A DNA stretch of 64,000 nt, from assembly GCF_013168275.1 (NCBI RefSeq), contig NZ_AP019547.1, forward strand, positions 1,302,001 through 1,366,000, given 5' to 3'. The translations under genes were made by a program, and so were the position numbers. This stretch comes from Candidatus Nitrotoga sp. AM1P. Its GTDB lineage: Bacteria; Pseudomonadota; Gammaproteobacteria; Burkholderiales; Gallionellaceae. The notes beneath the pieces are model-generated. The model was not told the DNA's origin. It was given only the letters and a program-made list of their open reading frames with translations, and ran no database searches. Positions 29,206 through 39,228 of the stretch are shown here, piece by piece; the stretch's first letter is position 1; every line of letters begins with the position of its first letter.

Positions 29206-31074
29206 TTATAAAGACATTTTTTGACGAATTGAGGCAACAATACCTGCTGCGTCCAAGCCGCATGTAGCCAACATTTTTCCTGTCTCTCCTTGCTCCAAAA
29301 AACTATCTGGCAATCCAAGTTGGAGCAGCGCATTGGTCATACCGTGTTGTTGCAAACACTCCGCCACCGCGCTACCCGCTCCGCCTTGGATAGTGTTCTC
29401 TTCTATAGTGACAAGCAAAGCATGCTCACGTCCCAAATGCAGCACCAACTCTGTATCCAGAGGCTTCACAAAGCGCATGTTGGCAACCGTAGCATTGAGT
29501 GAGTTCGCAGCGTCAAGAGCTGGGACCAGCATAGAACCAAAAGACAAAATTGCTACACCTGAACCCTTACGACGCACTTCACCCTTACCTAAAGGCAGCG
29601 CTTGCATTTCCTTACGTAATGCAATACCCGGTCCATAGCCCCGCGGATAACGCACAGCCGTCGGACTATCCAGCTGAAACGCAGTGTATAATAGCTGACG
29701 GCACTCGTTCTCGTCAGAAGGAACCATTACTGTCATGTTGGGAATGCAGCGCAAAAAACTCAGATCAAAACTACCCGCATGCGTAGCGCCATCAGCACCG
29801 ACCAGCCCGGCACGATCTATCGCCAGCAGCACCGGCAGATTTTGAATCGCGATATCGTGTATCAGTTGGTCGTAAGCACGTTGCAAAAAAGTAGAATAAA
29901 TCGCCACGACCGGCTTATAACCTTCACATGCAAGCCCGGCGGCGAAGGTCAGGGCATGCTGCTCGGCAATACCTACGTCAAAATAACGTTGTGGAAATTT
30001 TTTTGAAAATTCAACCAGGCCGGAACCCTCGCACATGGCAGGGGTAATACCTACTAAACGCTTATCCTGCTCTGCCATATCGCACAACCATTCGCCAAAG
30101 ACCTGGGTGTAGGTAGGCTTGCTGGCTTGCCCTTCAATATTTCTCTGGGCAGATTTGGTAACGATGCCTTGCTCTGGATCAAACTTGCCCACGCCATGAT
30201 AGAGCAGGCAATCTTCCTCTGCGTGAGTGTAGCCTTTGCCTTTTTGCGTAACAACATGCAGGAATTGCGGCCCGTTGAGCTGACGTATGTTTCCAAGAGT
30301 TGTGACTAAGGTATCGAGATCGTGCCCATCAATAGGACCGATGTAATTGAAACCAAATTCTTCAAACAACGTACCCGGTGTAACCATGCCCTTGACATGC
30401 TCTTCAGCACGCTTAGCAAATTCAAGTACTGGCGGCATACCTTTCAGCATTTTTTCACTACCACGTCGCATGGCAGAATAAAAACGTCCTGACATCAACT
30501 TGGCAAAATAATTATTAAGCGCACCTACTGGCCTCGAGATGGACATGTCATTGTCATTGAGGATCACCAACAGGTTAGTATTCATCGCACCGGCATTGTT
30601 AAGTGCCTCAAATGCCATGCCACCGCTCATCGCGCCATCACCAATGATAGCCACCGCACAGCGATCGCTTCCATCAATTTTCGCCGCCACCGACATTCCT
30701 AGAGCTGCGCTGATCGATGTGCTGGAATGAGCGGTACCGAAGGCATCGTAGACACTTTCAGCGCGATTAGGGAAACCTGAAATACCACCTGCCATGCGCA
30801 GGGTTTTCATTGCTTCGCGGCGTTCCGTAAGTATCTTGTGTGCGTAGGTTTGGTGACCCACATCCCACACCAGCCTGTCATACGGTGTATTAAAAACGTA
30901 GTGCAATGCAATGGTTAACTCTATCGTACCGAGATTGGAAGATAGGTGACCACCCGTCTTACTCACAGATTCCACCAAGAACTGGCGCAATTCGTCCGCC
31001 AGTTGTGGCAATTGCTTGCGATCCAACTGACGCAAAACTTCCGGGGTATTGATGGTATTGAGCAGCGAAACCAT
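29206..31074 (-). CDS. dxs: 1-deoxy-D-xylulose-5-phosphate synthase
   Basis: 622 aa. Thiamine-diphosphate enzyme joining pyruvate and glyceraldehyde-3-phosphate, first step of the MEP isoprenoid pathway. The ThDP/Mg site [19 protein letters not shown] and the catalytic-glutamate region [15 protein letters not shown] are intact, and the length is normal. The ATG at 31074 shares one base with the ispA stop; the preceding in-frame TTG at 31077 is unlikely. xseB-ispA-dxs is the standard proteobacterial operon, coupling precursor synthesis to prenyl chain formation. Confidence 0.96.
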   Translation of the reverse strand: MVSLLNTINTPEVLRQLDRKQLPQLADELRQFLVESVSKTGGHLSSNLGTIELTIALHYVFNTPYDRLVWDVGHQTYAHKILTERREAMKTLRMAGGISGFPNRAESVYDAFGTAHSSTSISAALGMSVAAKIDGSDRCAVAIIGDGAMSGGMAFEALNNAGAMNTNLLVILNDNDMSISRPVGALNNYFAKLMSGRFYSAMRRGSEKMLKGMPPVLEFAKRAEEHVKGMVTPGTLFEEFGFNYIGPIDGHDLDTLVTTLGNIRQLNGPQFLHVVTQKGKGYTHAEEDCLLYHGVGKFDPEQGIVTKSAQRNIEGQASKPTYTQVFGEWLCDMAEQDKRLVGITPAMCEGSGLVEFSKKFPQRYFDVGIAEQHALTFAAGLACEGYKPVVAIYSTFLQRAYDQLIHDIAIQNLPVLLAIDRAGLVGADGATHAGSFDLSFLRCIPNMTVMVPSDENECRQLLYTAFQLDSPTAVRYPRGYGPGIALRKEMQALPLGKGEVRRKGSGVAILSFGSMLVPALDAANSLNATVANMRFVKPLDTELVLHLGREHALLVTIEENTIQGGAGSAVAECLQQHGMTNALLQLGLPDSFLEQGETGKMLATCGLDAAGIVASIRQKMSL

Positions 31075-31985
31075 CAAAACTTTCTTAATAAAATAAAATT
31101 AGCCATCTCACGTAAGCGACGTGCTGGCTCGCCGAACTCCGCCAGAGCTTCCAACGCTTCGCTATGCAATTCCGCCGCCATCTGTTTAGCTGCCTGTACG
31201 CCAAGCAGCGTGACATAAGTAGGCTTGTCTTGTTTGGCATCCTTACCTGCGGTTTTGCCTAAAGTGACAGTGTCCGCCTCACTATCGAGTACATCGTCCA
31301 CCACCTGAAAAGCCAATCCGACGCATTTGCCGTAGCGATCAAGTCTAGCCAGTTCCCCCTCCCCTAGCGCAGACCCACACTGTGCACCGAGTAAAACAGC
31401 AGCACGAATCAACGCACCCGTTTTATGAATATGCATAAATTCAAGTTCCGGCACACTCAGTTGGTTGCCCACACTCGCTAAATCAATCGCTTGTCCGCCC
31501 GCCATGCCACGCGACCCGGATGCTGTAGCCAATAGCTTGATCATAGCCAATTGTTGCACGGCATCACTACTGAGTTGATGCTCGGTCAGCAACTGAAACG
31601 CCAAACTTTGTAAACTGTCACCGACCAGCAGCGCAGTGGCATCATCATACTCAACATGACAGGTGGGTTTACCTCGTCGAAGCACATCGTTATCCATGCA
31701 TGGCATGTCGTCGTGTACTAATGAATAAGCGTGAATCAGTTCGACAGCAGCAGCGACTATGCTGACACGCATGCTGTCCGCCCCGACCAAATCACCCGCA
31801 GCAAAAGCCAACAGCGGGCGCACACGCTTACCCCCATCCAATACACTATAGCGCATGGCTGCGTGAAGACGCTGCGGAGCAATATCCGATTGTGGCAACA
31901 ACTGTTGTAACTGATCCTCGAAACGACTCTGATGGGAACTCGCCCAAATTTGAAAATCAATGCCAAGCATCTTAGGTCTATTCAT
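31074..31985 (-). CDS. ispA: Farnesyl diphosphate synthase (short-chain polyprenyl synthetase)
   Basis: 303 aa from the ATG at 31985, which overlaps the xseB end by 8 bp; the open frame extends 44 codons further but only through xseB. Condenses IPP with DMAPP/GPP. First aspartate-rich motif [12 protein letters not shown], second [13 protein letters not shown], plus [12 protein letters not shown] near the N-terminus. The two residues after the first DDxxD region and the length are typical of FPP synthases. It overlaps dxs by one base, so the operon is tightly coupled. Confidence 0.95.
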   Translation of the reverse strand: MNRPKMLGIDFQIWASSHQSRFEDQLQQLLPQSDIAPQRLHAAMRYSVLDGGKRVRPLLAFAAGDLVGADSMRVSIVAAAVELIHAYSLVHDDMPCMDNDVLRRGKPTCHVEYDDATALLVGDSLQSLAFQLLTEHQLSSDAVQQLAMIKLLATASGSRGMAGGQAIDLASVGNQLSVPELEFMHIHKTGALIRAAVLLGAQCGSALGEGELARLDRYGKCVGLAFQVVDDVLDSEADTVTLGKTAGKDAKQDKPTYVTLLGVQAAKQMAAELHSEALEALAEFGEPARRLREMANFILLRKF

Positions 31986-32241
31986 CTTCTCGCTTGGCAA
32001 AATCACTCGCACTAGCAGGATTGGTAGAAAAATTTTGTAGCGTGCCTTCTTCCAGAATACGCACCTGCTGCTGCGCATCCTCCAAACGGCCTCGGCAAAT
32101 CTGTAACAGCTCAGCACCGCGCCGATAAGCTGACAGCGAGTCTTCCAACGACAGCTTGCCTACCTCCATGTCAGCGACTACCTGTTCCAGTTCGGCCAGT
32201 GCTACCTCAAAGCTGGGGGTTTTTTGGGATTTTACTGCCAT
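31978..32241 (-). CDS. xseB: Exodeoxyribonuclease VII small subunit
   Basis: 87 aa from the ATG at 32241 (MAVKSQKTPSFEVALAELEQ), which matches the family N-terminus; an ATG five codons upstream is less likely. A small helical hairpin protein that joins XseA to form the single-strand-specific exonuclease VII. SFEVALAELEQVVADMEVG and LSLEDSLSAYRRGAELLQ are family motifs. First gene of xseB-ispA-dxs. The 32242-32523 spacer carries its promoter and the mscL terminator. Confidence 0.93.
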   Translation of the reverse strand: MAVKSQKTPSFEVALAELEQVVADMEVGKLSLEDSLSAYRRGAELLQICRGRLEDAQQQVRILEEGTLQNFSTNPASASDFAKREDE

Positions 32242-32409
32242 GTATATACATTCCATTTGCTAAAGTTGCGGCGTATTTTACCTTAACCTGAATCTTATGG
32301 TCTTCCGTCGCGAAATGCTTTGAGTCAGCGGCCAATATTTTTTCAATATTGTCATATTAAACCTGTTCATTCTCTCGAGTCATATCCATTCCTGATTAAC
32401 CACAAAACT

Positions 32410-32436
32410 CAGCAGGCTCATCTAGTAAGCCTGCTG
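32410..32436 (-). terminator. Candidate terminator downstream of mscL
   Basis: CAGCAGGCT (32410-32418) pairs perfectly with AGCCTGCTG (32428-32436). On the minus strand the 9-bp stem is followed by agttttgtgg, a short T tract, about 90 bp after the mscL stop. Confidence 0.55.
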
Positions 32437-32523
32437 ATCTTGTATGCCATCACCACGCGCCATAATTACGACTGCTGCAAGTGTCAAGTTCACTGCTCTT
32501 AAAGATCCAGTTCAATGCTCAGC

Positions 32524-32928
32524 TTATTTTCGTTCTTTAAGTAAGTCACGAATTTCCGTAAGGAGCACCTCTTCATTTGAAATTTTTGGCAGCTCTGCCG
32601 GTTTCTCTTCCGATTCCCTCTTTAATGAATTTATACCTTTTATTGCCACAAATATTGCAAAAGCAATAATCGCAAAATCAATCATTGACTGGATGAACTT
32701 CCCGTAGCTGATCACAACAGCTGGTGCTCCCCCTCTGGCCTCCTGTACGGTGAAGGCCAAACTGGAAAAATCAACTCCGCCTAAGAGAACTCCAATTGGA
32801 GGCATAATTATATCGCCAACAAAAGACGAGACAATTTTACCAAATGCAGCTCCAATAATAATACCTACGGCCATATCAATAACATTACCCTTGACAGCAA
32901 ACTCCTTGAATTCTTTCATCATGCCCAT
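32524..32928 (-). CDS. mscL: Large-conductance mechanosensitive channel
   Basis: 134 aa. Homopentameric inner-membrane emergency valve opened by membrane tension. The N-terminal amphipathic [21 protein letters not shown]1 (about 18-45, [17 protein letters not shown]) and TM2 (about 75-98, [18 protein letters not shown]) are clear. A charged C-terminal helix bundle ([15 protein letters not shown]) closes the protein. Two nearby ATGs (32928, 32922) could serve as start; GGAGAAAT lies upstream. Monocistronic. Confidence 0.96.
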   Translation of the reverse strand: MGMMKEFKEFAVKGNVIDMAVGIIIGAAFGKIVSSFVGDIIMPPIGVLLGGVDFSSLAFTVQEARGGAPAVVISYGKFIQSMIDFAIIAFAIFVAIKGINSLKRESEEKPAELPKISNEEVLLTEIRDLLKERK

Positions 32929-33338
32929 GATATTTCTCCTTCATATTAAGGTGATTGAATATATTACCATTGTGACTTAAAGCTCAATTCCCATCAGCAT
33001 TACCATGGATACCTCCGTTTCTTGGATCTAGCTGCCCTTAAACAAGCCTCCAAACTCATCTGGCTAATGGGTCCACGGTTTAAGTTTAACATCCAACGAA
33101 AACAATTGGGCACAACGAGAGGGGAGGGAAAACCAGTTCCTAAGCCGTAGTAATTAAACGTAGACGTAACGGATACTACACGGCTTTGTCGCGCGACTGC
33201 CGAGTCAGAACTGCAACTATATAACATGGGGATGTGAAGAAAATGAAGCGGTGGAGTTGGAATACCACCGCGAAAGCAATTTAGTTCAACGTACGTTTAG
33301 TCAGTATTGAGTATGAACATAACTTTTTCTTAAGGTCA
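32929..33338. other. Intergenic region, efp to mscL
   Basis: 410 bp. The mscL promoter should lie at the left. A 75-codon minus-strand frame (33000-33227) has a good ATG but no recognisable product or ribosome-binding site. At 33248-33271 there is a stem-loop likely to end the efp transcript. No tRNA or known small RNA recognised. Confidence 0.35.
33248..33271 (-). terminator. Candidate terminator downstream of efp
   Basis: GCGGTGG (33248-33254) and CCACCGC (33265-33271) form a 7-bp GC-rich stem. The minus-strand sequence that follows is ttcattttcttc, T-rich. It lies 68 bp after the efp stop. Confidence 0.5.
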
Positions 33339-33899
33339 TCAAGCATTAACACGGCGCTTAAATTCGCCAGTACGTGTATCAATTTCAATTTGATCACCAA
33401 TTTCACAAAATGCAGCCACCTGTAACTCAATACCAGAACCAATTTTGGCAGGTTTCATCACTTTGCCAGAGGTATCGCCACGCGCTGCCGGTTCGGTGTA
33501 GATAATTTCGCGTACGACAGTATTGGGCAGATCAACCGAAATGGCTTTATCGTTGTAAAAAACCATCTCGCAGGCCATACCATCTTCAAGATAGTTAAGC
33601 GATTCACCCAAATTTTCTTTTTCCACTTCATACTGATTGTAATCAGCATCCATAAACACATACATAGGGTCAGCAAAGTAGGAATAAGTAGCATCCTTTC
33701 GATCAAGTAAAACTATTTCAAATTTGTCGTCTGCCCTGTAGATTGCCTCACTCGGCGAGTCTGTTAACAAATTTTTGAATTTCATTTTAACTACCGAACC
33801 ATTACGGCCAGAGCGGGTATATTCCGCCTTTAACACCACCATGGGGTCGCTACCGATCATGACGACGTTACCTGCGCGCAGTTCTTGTGCTATTTTCAT
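33339..33899 (-). CDS. efp: Elongation factor P (EarP-modified, Arg32 type)
   Basis: 186 aa. Binds between P and E sites and rescues ribosomes stalled at polyproline. The N-terminal KOW-like domain ends in a loop with [11 protein letters not shown]: the modified residue is Arg32, not the Lys of the EpmA or DHS types. Arg32 EF-P is activated by rhamnosylation by EarP, whose gene lies immediately upstream (6 bp). AAGGTAAG precedes the ATG. A TDP-rhamnose pathway must exist elsewhere in the genome. Confidence 0.96.
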   Translation of the reverse strand: MKIAQELRAGNVVMIGSDPMVVLKAEYTRSGRNGSVVKMKFKNLLTDSPSEAIYRADDKFEIVLLDRKDATYSYFADPMYVFMDADYNQYEVEKENLGESLNYLEDGMACEMVFYNDKAISVDLPNTVVREIIYTEPAARGDTSGKVMKPAKIGSGIELQVAAFCEIGDQIEIDTRTGEFKRRVNA

Positions 33900-33905
33900 G
33901 TCTGC

Positions 33906-35123
33906 TTACCTTAAATCTGATTTACATTCTAAGCTGCGCATTCTATCAATTTTTTGAACAAAATTCAGCAAATTCAAAACAAGGCTATTGCCGGATAAAT
34001 GTTGCGACCATTCGCGCGCGTGCCTCTGCAATAGCGCTATGTGCTTCCAGTATTCGTTCCACGCGGGCTTTAAGCTTGTCGAGGCCACTTGGCCTTCACT
34101 TTGTCCGATGTTCCATCTTTGCCACAAGCTATACAATGCTCGTGTTGCGTCTAGTTGCAGTCCAGAACAATACAACTCCATAAAAGCGCTCAATTTTTTT
34201 AAATGTACCTTATCCTGTTGAGGATAGATGTGCCAAACAAATGGCTTGCCTGCCCATTGCGCGCGTACGCAGGAATCTTCCCCTCGCACAAAGTTAATAT
34301 CACAGGCCCACAACAGTTCGTCGTAACGCTCTTGTGCGATAAATGGCAATACGCGGATTTCCAAATTACCGTACTGCAATATATCACCCGCTACAACATG
34401 TTCCGTCCCAAAAAAGGCTGCTACCTGCGGCAACACACAATCTTCCGGCACTAAACACAGTATTGGAATATTGGCCTTCGCCCAAGTAGAGAATAATTCT
34501 GACAGCGCGATGTTTTCATAACAGAATAACGACACACGCACTTCATCAGGTTTAGGCAATGGCACGCCCAGTGCTCGCCAAAATGCAGCCTGCGTGTGCA
34601 ACTCACTCTGAAATGCATCACGTCGTGCGATGAGATCTCGCTCCAGCAGCAAACCACCCGTTTGCAGGGTGAATCCCGGGAAAAAGAAATATTTAGTGAT
34701 GGGCAAAGAAGGATTTGGTGATGGCAGACAATGACACCCAGCCACCCATTCTTCCGCGCTGAGGTATTCCAAGTTAACCCAAATCGATTTGCACTCCTGC
34801 GCCACCATCGCTGCTACGTAGCATTCGGGTAGTACACATGCGAACGCTTCAATTACCAGTTGCGCCGGTTCTACCTTTGAAAAAGTAAGCTCCAAAAAAG
34901 TTGAACTCCAGTGCCAGATTTCCACGCCAAGACAATGCTGTATTGGCATATCTGGAGAGATTGCCGGGTGTAACCTGCGAAAGCTCAACAAATCGTCCAC
35001 CCATAATCGCACTGTCATATCATGCTCATGCACCAGTTGTTTAGCCAGCCGCCAACACACACCAATGTCACCGAAATTATCTATCACGGCGCAAAAGATA
35101 TCGCAAGTAATCGGTTTATTCAT
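33906..35123 (-). CDS. earP: EF-P arginine rhamnosyltransferase EarP
   Basis: 405 aa from the ATG at 35123; the open frame includes six more codons, but Neisseria-type EarP starts align with MNKPITCDIFC. A GT-B-fold glycosyltransferase transferring rhamnose from TDP-rhamnose to Arg32 of EF-P. The N-terminal IFCAVIDNFGDIGVCWRLA is the catalytic-aspartate region of EarP, and FVRGEDSCVRAQWAGKPFVWHIYPQ is the nucleotide-sugar-binding signature. It is adjacent to its substrate gene efp. A strong terminator ends only about 43 bp upstream, so its promoter space is very short. Confidence 0.93.
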   Translation of the reverse strand: MNKPITCDIFCAVIDNFGDIGVCWRLAKQLVHEHDMTVRLWVDDLLSFRRLHPAISPDMPIQHCLGVEIWHWSSTFLELTFSKVEPAQLVIEAFACVLPECYVAAMVAQECKSIWVNLEYLSAEEWVAGCHCLPSPNPSLPITKYFFFPGFTLQTGGLLLERDLIARRDAFQSELHTQAAFWRALGVPLPKPDEVRVSLFCYENIALSELFSTWAKANIPILCLVPEDCVLPQVAAFFGTEHVVAGDILQYGNLEIRVLPFIAQERYDELLWACDINFVRGEDSCVRAQWAGKPFVWHIYPQQDKVHLKKLSAFMELYCSGLQLDATRALYSLWQRWNIGQSEGQVASTSLKPAWNEYWKHIALLQRHAREWSQHLSGNSLVLNLLNFVQKIDRMRSLECKSDLR

Positions 35124-35166
35124 TCCATTCGTAATGTGCATTTAAAATCATTTTTATTTTCTAAAT

Positions 35167-35194
35167 AAAAAAGCCCCATACCAGGGGCTTTTTT
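35167..35194. terminator. Strong intrinsic terminator between pnp and earP
   Basis: AAAAAAGCCCC (35167-35177), loop atacca, GGGGCTTTTTT (35184-35194): a perfect GC stem with A and T tracts, able to work in both directions. On the minus strand it ends the pnp transcript. A second hairpin (tgcacta / tagtgca, 35197-35215) lies between it and the pnp stop and may protect the 3' end. Confidence 0.9.
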
Positions 35195-35230
35195 ATTGCA
35201 CTATTTTGTAGTGCACTATGTTTTCAATTT

Positions 35231-37342
35231 TTACTCTGAAACAGGAACTCCAGGCTCTGGCACAATAAGAGCCTTCATACTCAAGCGCAAGCGTCCTTTC
35301 TCATCAGCCTCCAGCACTTTGACTTTTACAATCTGACCTTCTTTCAGAACATCCGACACAACGTTAATCCGCTCATTTGAAATTTGCGAGATGTGAAGCA
35401 AACCATCTTTCCCAGGCATGATATTCACAATCGCACCAAAATCCAACAGTTTAACAACCGGGCCTTCATAAATTTTGCCTACCTCAACTTCCGCTACAAT
35501 ATCCTCGATACGTTTTTTTGCTAACATTCCACCTTCACCGCTAATACTGGCAATAGTTACGTTACCTTCATCGTCGATATCGATAGTGGTACCCGTTTCC
35601 TCAGTTAACGCGCGTATCACAGCACCGCCCTTGCCAATCACATCACGAATTTTCTCCGGGTTGATCTTGATTTTAATCATGCGTGGCGCATGTGCCGACA
35701 CCTCTTCACGTACCGTAGGCATAGCCTGTTTCATGATACCAAGAATATGCAAGCGCCCTTCGCGCGCTTGACTCAACGCAACTTGCATAATTTCACTCGT
35801 TATTCCGTTGATCTTGATGTCCATTTGCAGTGCAGTAATACCCTGTTCTGACCCCGCCACCTTGAAATCCATGTCACCCAGATAATCTTCGTCGCCAAGA
35901 ATGTCGGTCAGTACAGCAAAACGATTACCTTCTTTAATCAAACCCATGGCAATACCTGCCACATGAGTCTTGACTGGCACACCGGCATCCATCATAGCCA
36001 AACAGCCGCCACATACTGAGGCCATTGAACTGGATCCATTCGACTCAGTGATTTCAGAAACCACGCGAATGGAATATCCGAACTCTTCCTCACTCGGCAA
36101 CGTTGCGACTAGAGCACGCTTTGCCAAACGACCATGACCAATTTCACGTCGCTTTGGTGTGCCGACACGACCCGTTTCGCCGGTGGAATATGGGGGGAAA
36201 TTATAATGAAGCATGAAGCGATCCGAATATTCACCTTGCAACGCATCGATTTTCTGCGCATCGCGCGCAGTGCCTAGGGTGGCCACCACTAGTGCCTGCG
36301 TTTCACCACGGGTAAACAGGGCTGAACCATGCGTGCGTGGTAATACGCCAGTGCGTATGGTAATTGGACGCACGGTACGTGTGTCACGCCCGTCGATCCG
36401 AGGTTCACCGCTTAGTATCTGGCTGCGCACAATTTTAGATTCCAGTGTTTGGAACAGATCATTAAAATGATTTTTTGGCACTGAACCATTTTCCGATGCA
36501 GACACGGCTTCCAGAACTTGCGTACGAATCGCGTCCACCTGATTGGTGCGCGCCTGTTTCTCGCGTACGGCATAAGCTTGCTGTAAGCTATTTTCAGCTA
36601 GTTCGGTAATTTTTGAGCTCAACACAATGTCATGAACAGGCGGATTCCAATCCCAATCCGGTGCACCAACTGCATCCGCCATTTCGATAATTGCCTGAAT
36701 CACCGCTTGCATTTGCTGGTGGCCAAACATGACCGCGCCCAACATGATGTCTTCAGGTAATTCTTGTGCTTCTGACTCCACCATCAAAACCGCCTGTTCC
36801 GTACCAGCAACTACTAGATCCATCTTGGATAGAGTAAGCTGCTCTGCAGTCGGGTTGAGTACATATTCACCGTTAAGATAGCCGACACGCGCCGCGCCTA
36901 TAGGGCCATCAAACGGAATTCCAGACAACGCCAAGGCCGCAGAGGCACCAATCATGGCAGGAATATCAGAATCAATCTGATTATCGGAAGATATCACCGT
37001 AGCAACGATTTGCACTTCATTATAAAAACCTTCCGGAAACAGCGGGCGTAATGGACGATCGATTAAACGAGACGTCAAGACTTCCTTTTCGCTAGGACGT
37101 CCTTCACGTCGAAAGAAACCGCCTGGAATCTTGCCTGCAGCATAGGTACGTTCCTGATAATCCACAGTCAAAGGGAAAAAGTCTTGATCCGGTTTAGCAT
37201 CTTTTCTGCCTACCACGGTAACCAGCACAACCGTATCATCCAGACTGACAACGACTGCTCCACTAGCCTGACGTGCGATTTCCCCGGTTTCTAAGGTGAG
37301 TTGATGATTGCCATACGCTAATGTTTTCTTGTAGTGACTCAA
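35231..37342 (-). CDS. pnp: Polyribonucleotide nucleotidyltransferase (PNPase)
   Basis: 703 aa from a TTG at 37342, chosen because GAGAGG lies six bases upstream and the protein then begins [20 protein letters not shown] like relatives; the frame continues 34 codons further without homology. Phosphorolytic 3'-5' exonuclease of the degradosome. Two RNase PH domains, then KH ([19 protein letters not shown]) and S1 ([20 protein letters not shown]) near the C-terminus. [12 protein letters not shown] and the catalytic SGSEQG-like [14 protein letters not shown] are intact. Downstream of rpsO with a long hairpin between, as in the E. coli autoregulated rpsO-pnp unit. Confidence 0.95.
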   Translation of the reverse strand: MSHYKKTLAYGNHQLTLETGEIARQASGAVVVSLDDTVVLVTVVGRKDAKPDQDFFPLTVDYQERTYAAGKIPGGFFRREGRPSEKEVLTSRLIDRPLRPLFPEGFYNEVQIVATVISSDNQIDSDIPAMIGASAALALSGIPFDGPIGAARVGYLNGEYVLNPTAEQLTLSKMDLVVAGTEQAVLMVESEAQELPEDIMLGAVMFGHQQMQAVIQAIIEMADAVGAPDWDWNPPVHDIVLSSKITELAENSLQQAYAVREKQARTNQVDAIRTQVLEAVSASENGSVPKNHFNDLFQTLESKIVRSQILSGEPRIDGRDTRTVRPITIRTGVLPRTHGSALFTRGETQALVVATLGTARDAQKIDALQGEYSDRFMLHYNFPPYSTGETGRVGTPKRREIGHGRLAKRALVATLPSEEEFGYSIRVVSEITESNGSSSMASVCGGCLAMMDAGVPVKTHVAGIAMGLIKEGNRFAVLTDILGDEDYLGDMDFKVAGSEQGITALQMDIKINGITSEIMQVALSQAREGRLHILGIMKQAMPTVREEVSAHAPRMIKIKINPEKIRDVIGKGGAVIRALTEETGTTIDIDDEGNVTIASISGEGGMLAKKRIEDIVAEVEVGKIYEGPVVKLLDFGAIVNIMPGKDGLLHISQISNERINVVSDVLKEGQIVKVKVLEADEKGRLRLSMKALIVPEPGVPVSE

Positions 37343-37422
37343 AGTACGCCTCTCTGTGCATAACGTGGCGCAAATGCGCCATGGAGTAAAGCCATAATTG
37401 GGATAAAATCGCCCAAAACAAC

Positions 37423-37444
37423 GTGGGTCGCATCTGCGACCCAC
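37423..37444 (-). promoter_or_regulatory. rpsO-pnp intergenic hairpin (pnp leader/processing site)
   Basis: GTGGGTCGCA (37423-37432) and TGCGACCCAC (37435-37444) form a perfect 10-bp stem just after the rpsO stop and 80 bp before the pnp start. In E. coli a stem-loop in this gap is cut by RNase III and then used by PNPase to repress itself. This position and strength suggest the same, or a partial terminator of rpsO (the tail gttgtttt is only weakly T-rich). Confidence 0.6.
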
Positions 37445-37454
37445 TTAATATATA

Positions 37455-37724
37455 TTACTTGCGTAATTCCAAACGCTGAATCAATGCACGGTAGCTGCCC
37501 TCATTCTTGCCCTTAAGATAATCCAAGAGCTTGCGGCGACGACTCACCAATCGCAACAGGCCACGACGAGAATGGTGATCCTTTATGTGTTCCTTAAAAT
37601 GACCAGTCAAGTAGTTAATACGAGCAGTCATCAGTGCAACCTGTACTTCTGGTGAGCCAGTATCACCTTTAATTCGTTGGTAATCAGTCACAATTTGCGC
37701 TTTTTGCGCTGCCGTAATAGACAT
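37455..37724 (-). CDS. rpsO: 30S ribosomal protein S15
   Basis: 89 aa from the ATG at 37724 ([12 protein letters not shown]); a GTG three codons earlier is less likely. S15 binds 16S rRNA h20-h22 early in 30S assembly. [20 protein letters not shown] and [20 protein letters not shown] are the conserved blocks, including His/Ser residues of the rRNA contact. GGAG lies 10 bases upstream. Preceded by a terminator that separates it from truB. Confidence 0.98.
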   Translation of the reverse strand: MSITAAQKAQIVTDYQRIKGDTGSPEVQVALMTARINYLTGHFKEHIKDHHSRRGLLRLVSRRRKLLDYLKGKNEGSYRALIQRLELRK

Positions 37725-37745
37725 AATATTCACACTCCACTAAAT

Positions 37746-37778
37746 AAAAAAGTGCCGCATTTTACTCTCGAATGCGGC
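37746..37778 (-). terminator. Terminator downstream of truB
   Basis: GCCGCATT (37754-37761) pairs with AATGCGGC (37771-37778). On the minus strand this is followed by acttttttattta. It lies about 40 bp after the truB stop and just upstream of rpsO, dividing the rimP-to-truB transcript from rpsO-pnp. Confidence 0.8.
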
Positions 37779-37817
37779 GGTTACTCAAGTCTATTCGGAC
37801 AAGAACGATTTATTTTC

Positions 37818-38774
37818 TCAAGCATCTCTATCAGAAATACCTTTAATAGAGCCGCAACCTAATTCTATGCAAGCGGCGCTTTTAGCCACGCTGGACAACA
37901 ATCTTACTGGGGTCAGTCGCTGTTCCATAAGATCGGCTACTCCAATGAAGGACCCTGCTCCGTATAGTCGAACTTTGCCGTCCAGCAATGCTGCTTCAAT
38001 GACAAGCCGCTGCCCCTGAGCAATACGGGTCACCTGCACCGCATCCAGATCAAGTACCGGCAGATCCTGCAGCAAACTATCTAGCGGTAACATGTATGCC
38101 TCTCGTTCTAGCATGCTTACCGACTCCATCTGCGCCAAATTATGCGCACTTTCAAGACCGAATCGGCCAATCGCTGTACGCCGTAATCCTTGTAGGTGCG
38201 CACCACACCCCAAAGCCAACCCAATATCCTCGGCCAGCGTGCGCACGTATGTGCCCTTACTGCAACGCACTGTAATCTCCATCTCGTCACCAGCGAAGCG
38301 CTCCAATATCAGCTCGTGAATGATCACACTACGGCTCGCCCGTATTACAGTTTCGCCCTTGCGAATGTACTCATACAGTGGTTTTCCCTGATGTTTGATG
38401 GCGCTATGCATAGGCGGCATCTGCTGAATTTCACCGATAAAACTGCGTAACACCGCGCATACCTGTGCTTGATCCAACTCTACAGCATAGGTATTGGTAA
38501 TTTCGCCCTCGGCATCACCTGTGGTAGTGGTTTGACCAAGCCGAATCAATGCACAATAAGTTTTGTCCGCCTCCAGCAATGAGCTAGTAAACTTAGTAGC
38601 CTCGCCAAAACAAACAGGTAACAGGCCAGTCGCCAAGGGATCCAGCGTACCAGTATGCCCCGCCTTTTCTGCCTCAAACAGGCGGCGTACCTTTTGCAAA
38701 GCGATATTAGAACTGAGTCCTAGCGGCTTGTCGAACAACAAAACGCCGTCCAATGAACGCATTATGCGGGTCAT
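37818..38774 (-). CDS. truB: tRNA pseudouridine-55 synthase TruB
   Basis: 318 aa. Makes pseudouridine 55 in the T-loop of tRNAs and also acts as a tRNA folding chaperone. The catalytic aspartate is Asp45 in GHTGTLDPLATGLLP; VLLFDKPLGLSSN, CSKGTYVRTLAEDIG and the C-terminal PUA-like region are in place. It starts one base after the rbfA stop. Part of the classic nusA-infB-rbfA-truB run. Confidence 0.96.
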   Translation of the reverse strand: MTRIMRSLDGVLLFDKPLGLSSNIALQKVRRLFEAEKAGHTGTLDPLATGLLPVCFGEATKFTSSLLEADKTYCALIRLGQTTTTGDAEGEITNTYAVELDQAQVCAVLRSFIGEIQQMPPMHSAIKHQGKPLYEYIRKGETVIRASRSVIIHELILERFAGDEMEITVRCSKGTYVRTLAEDIGLALGCGAHLQGLRRTAIGRFGLESAHNLAQMESVSMLEREAYMLPLDSLLQDLPVLDLDAVQVTRIAQGQRLVIEAALLDGKVRLYGAGSFIGVADLMEQRLTPVRLLSSVAKSAACIELGCGSIKGISDRDA

Positions 38775-38775
38775 A

Positions 38776-39228
38776 TTATCTTCTCGAAATGTCCTTCGCT
38801 ACCTCCTTGTCAGGAGGGTGGTCGATTTCGCCCTCCTTTGACAAGCCGCTCAAAGGAGCTTCGGAAGAGCTACTTAATATTTTGTCGCTGGCAACCGCTT
38901 GATCAATCAGCTGCGATAAATGCGTGCCGCGTTCAATCGACGGGTCGTAAACAAAATGCAGTTGCGGCATGATGCGCAGCTTCATCGAATGGGCGAGTTG
39001 GCTACGCAAATAACCACTTGCATGCTCCAACCCTTGCTGAACTGCATCGCTTACGCCATCCAGGGTCGTGTAGAACACCTTGGCGTGGGAATAATCTTTG
39101 GTTACCTCAACGCCTGTGAGAGTAATCATGCGCACGCGCGGATCTTTCACATCGAGGCGCAACAGTTGAGCCACCTCGCGCTGAATCTGCTCGGCTATCC
39201 GGTCTGTTCTAGCATAACCTTTAGGCAT
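38776..39228 (-). CDS. rbfA: Ribosome-binding factor A
   Basis: 150 aa. A single KH-like fold protein needed for 16S rRNA 5' maturation and cold adaptation. [35 protein letters not shown] and [14 protein letters not shown] are diagnostic. It carries a longer-than-usual acidic/serine C-terminal tail (from about residue 120), common in betaproteobacteria. Overlaps the infB end by 8 bp. Confidence 0.95.
   Translation of the reverse strand: MPKGYARTDRIAEQIQREVAQLLRLDVKDPRVRMITLTGVEVTKDYSHAKVFYTTLDGVSDAVQQGLEHASGYLRSQLAHSMKLRIMPQLHFVYDPSIERGTHLSQLIDQAVASDKILSSSSEAPLSGLSKEGEIDHPPDKEVAKDISRR

Noticed and set aside
29073..29333. 86-codon minus-strand frame overlapping the dxs 3' end
   Set aside because: It overlaps conserved dxs coding sequence in another frame and has no recognisable product or ribosome-binding site.
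33000..33227. 75-codon minus-strand frame between efp and mscL as a small gene
   Set aside because: No Shine-Dalgarno, atypical composition and no family recognised. It may be a chance frame.
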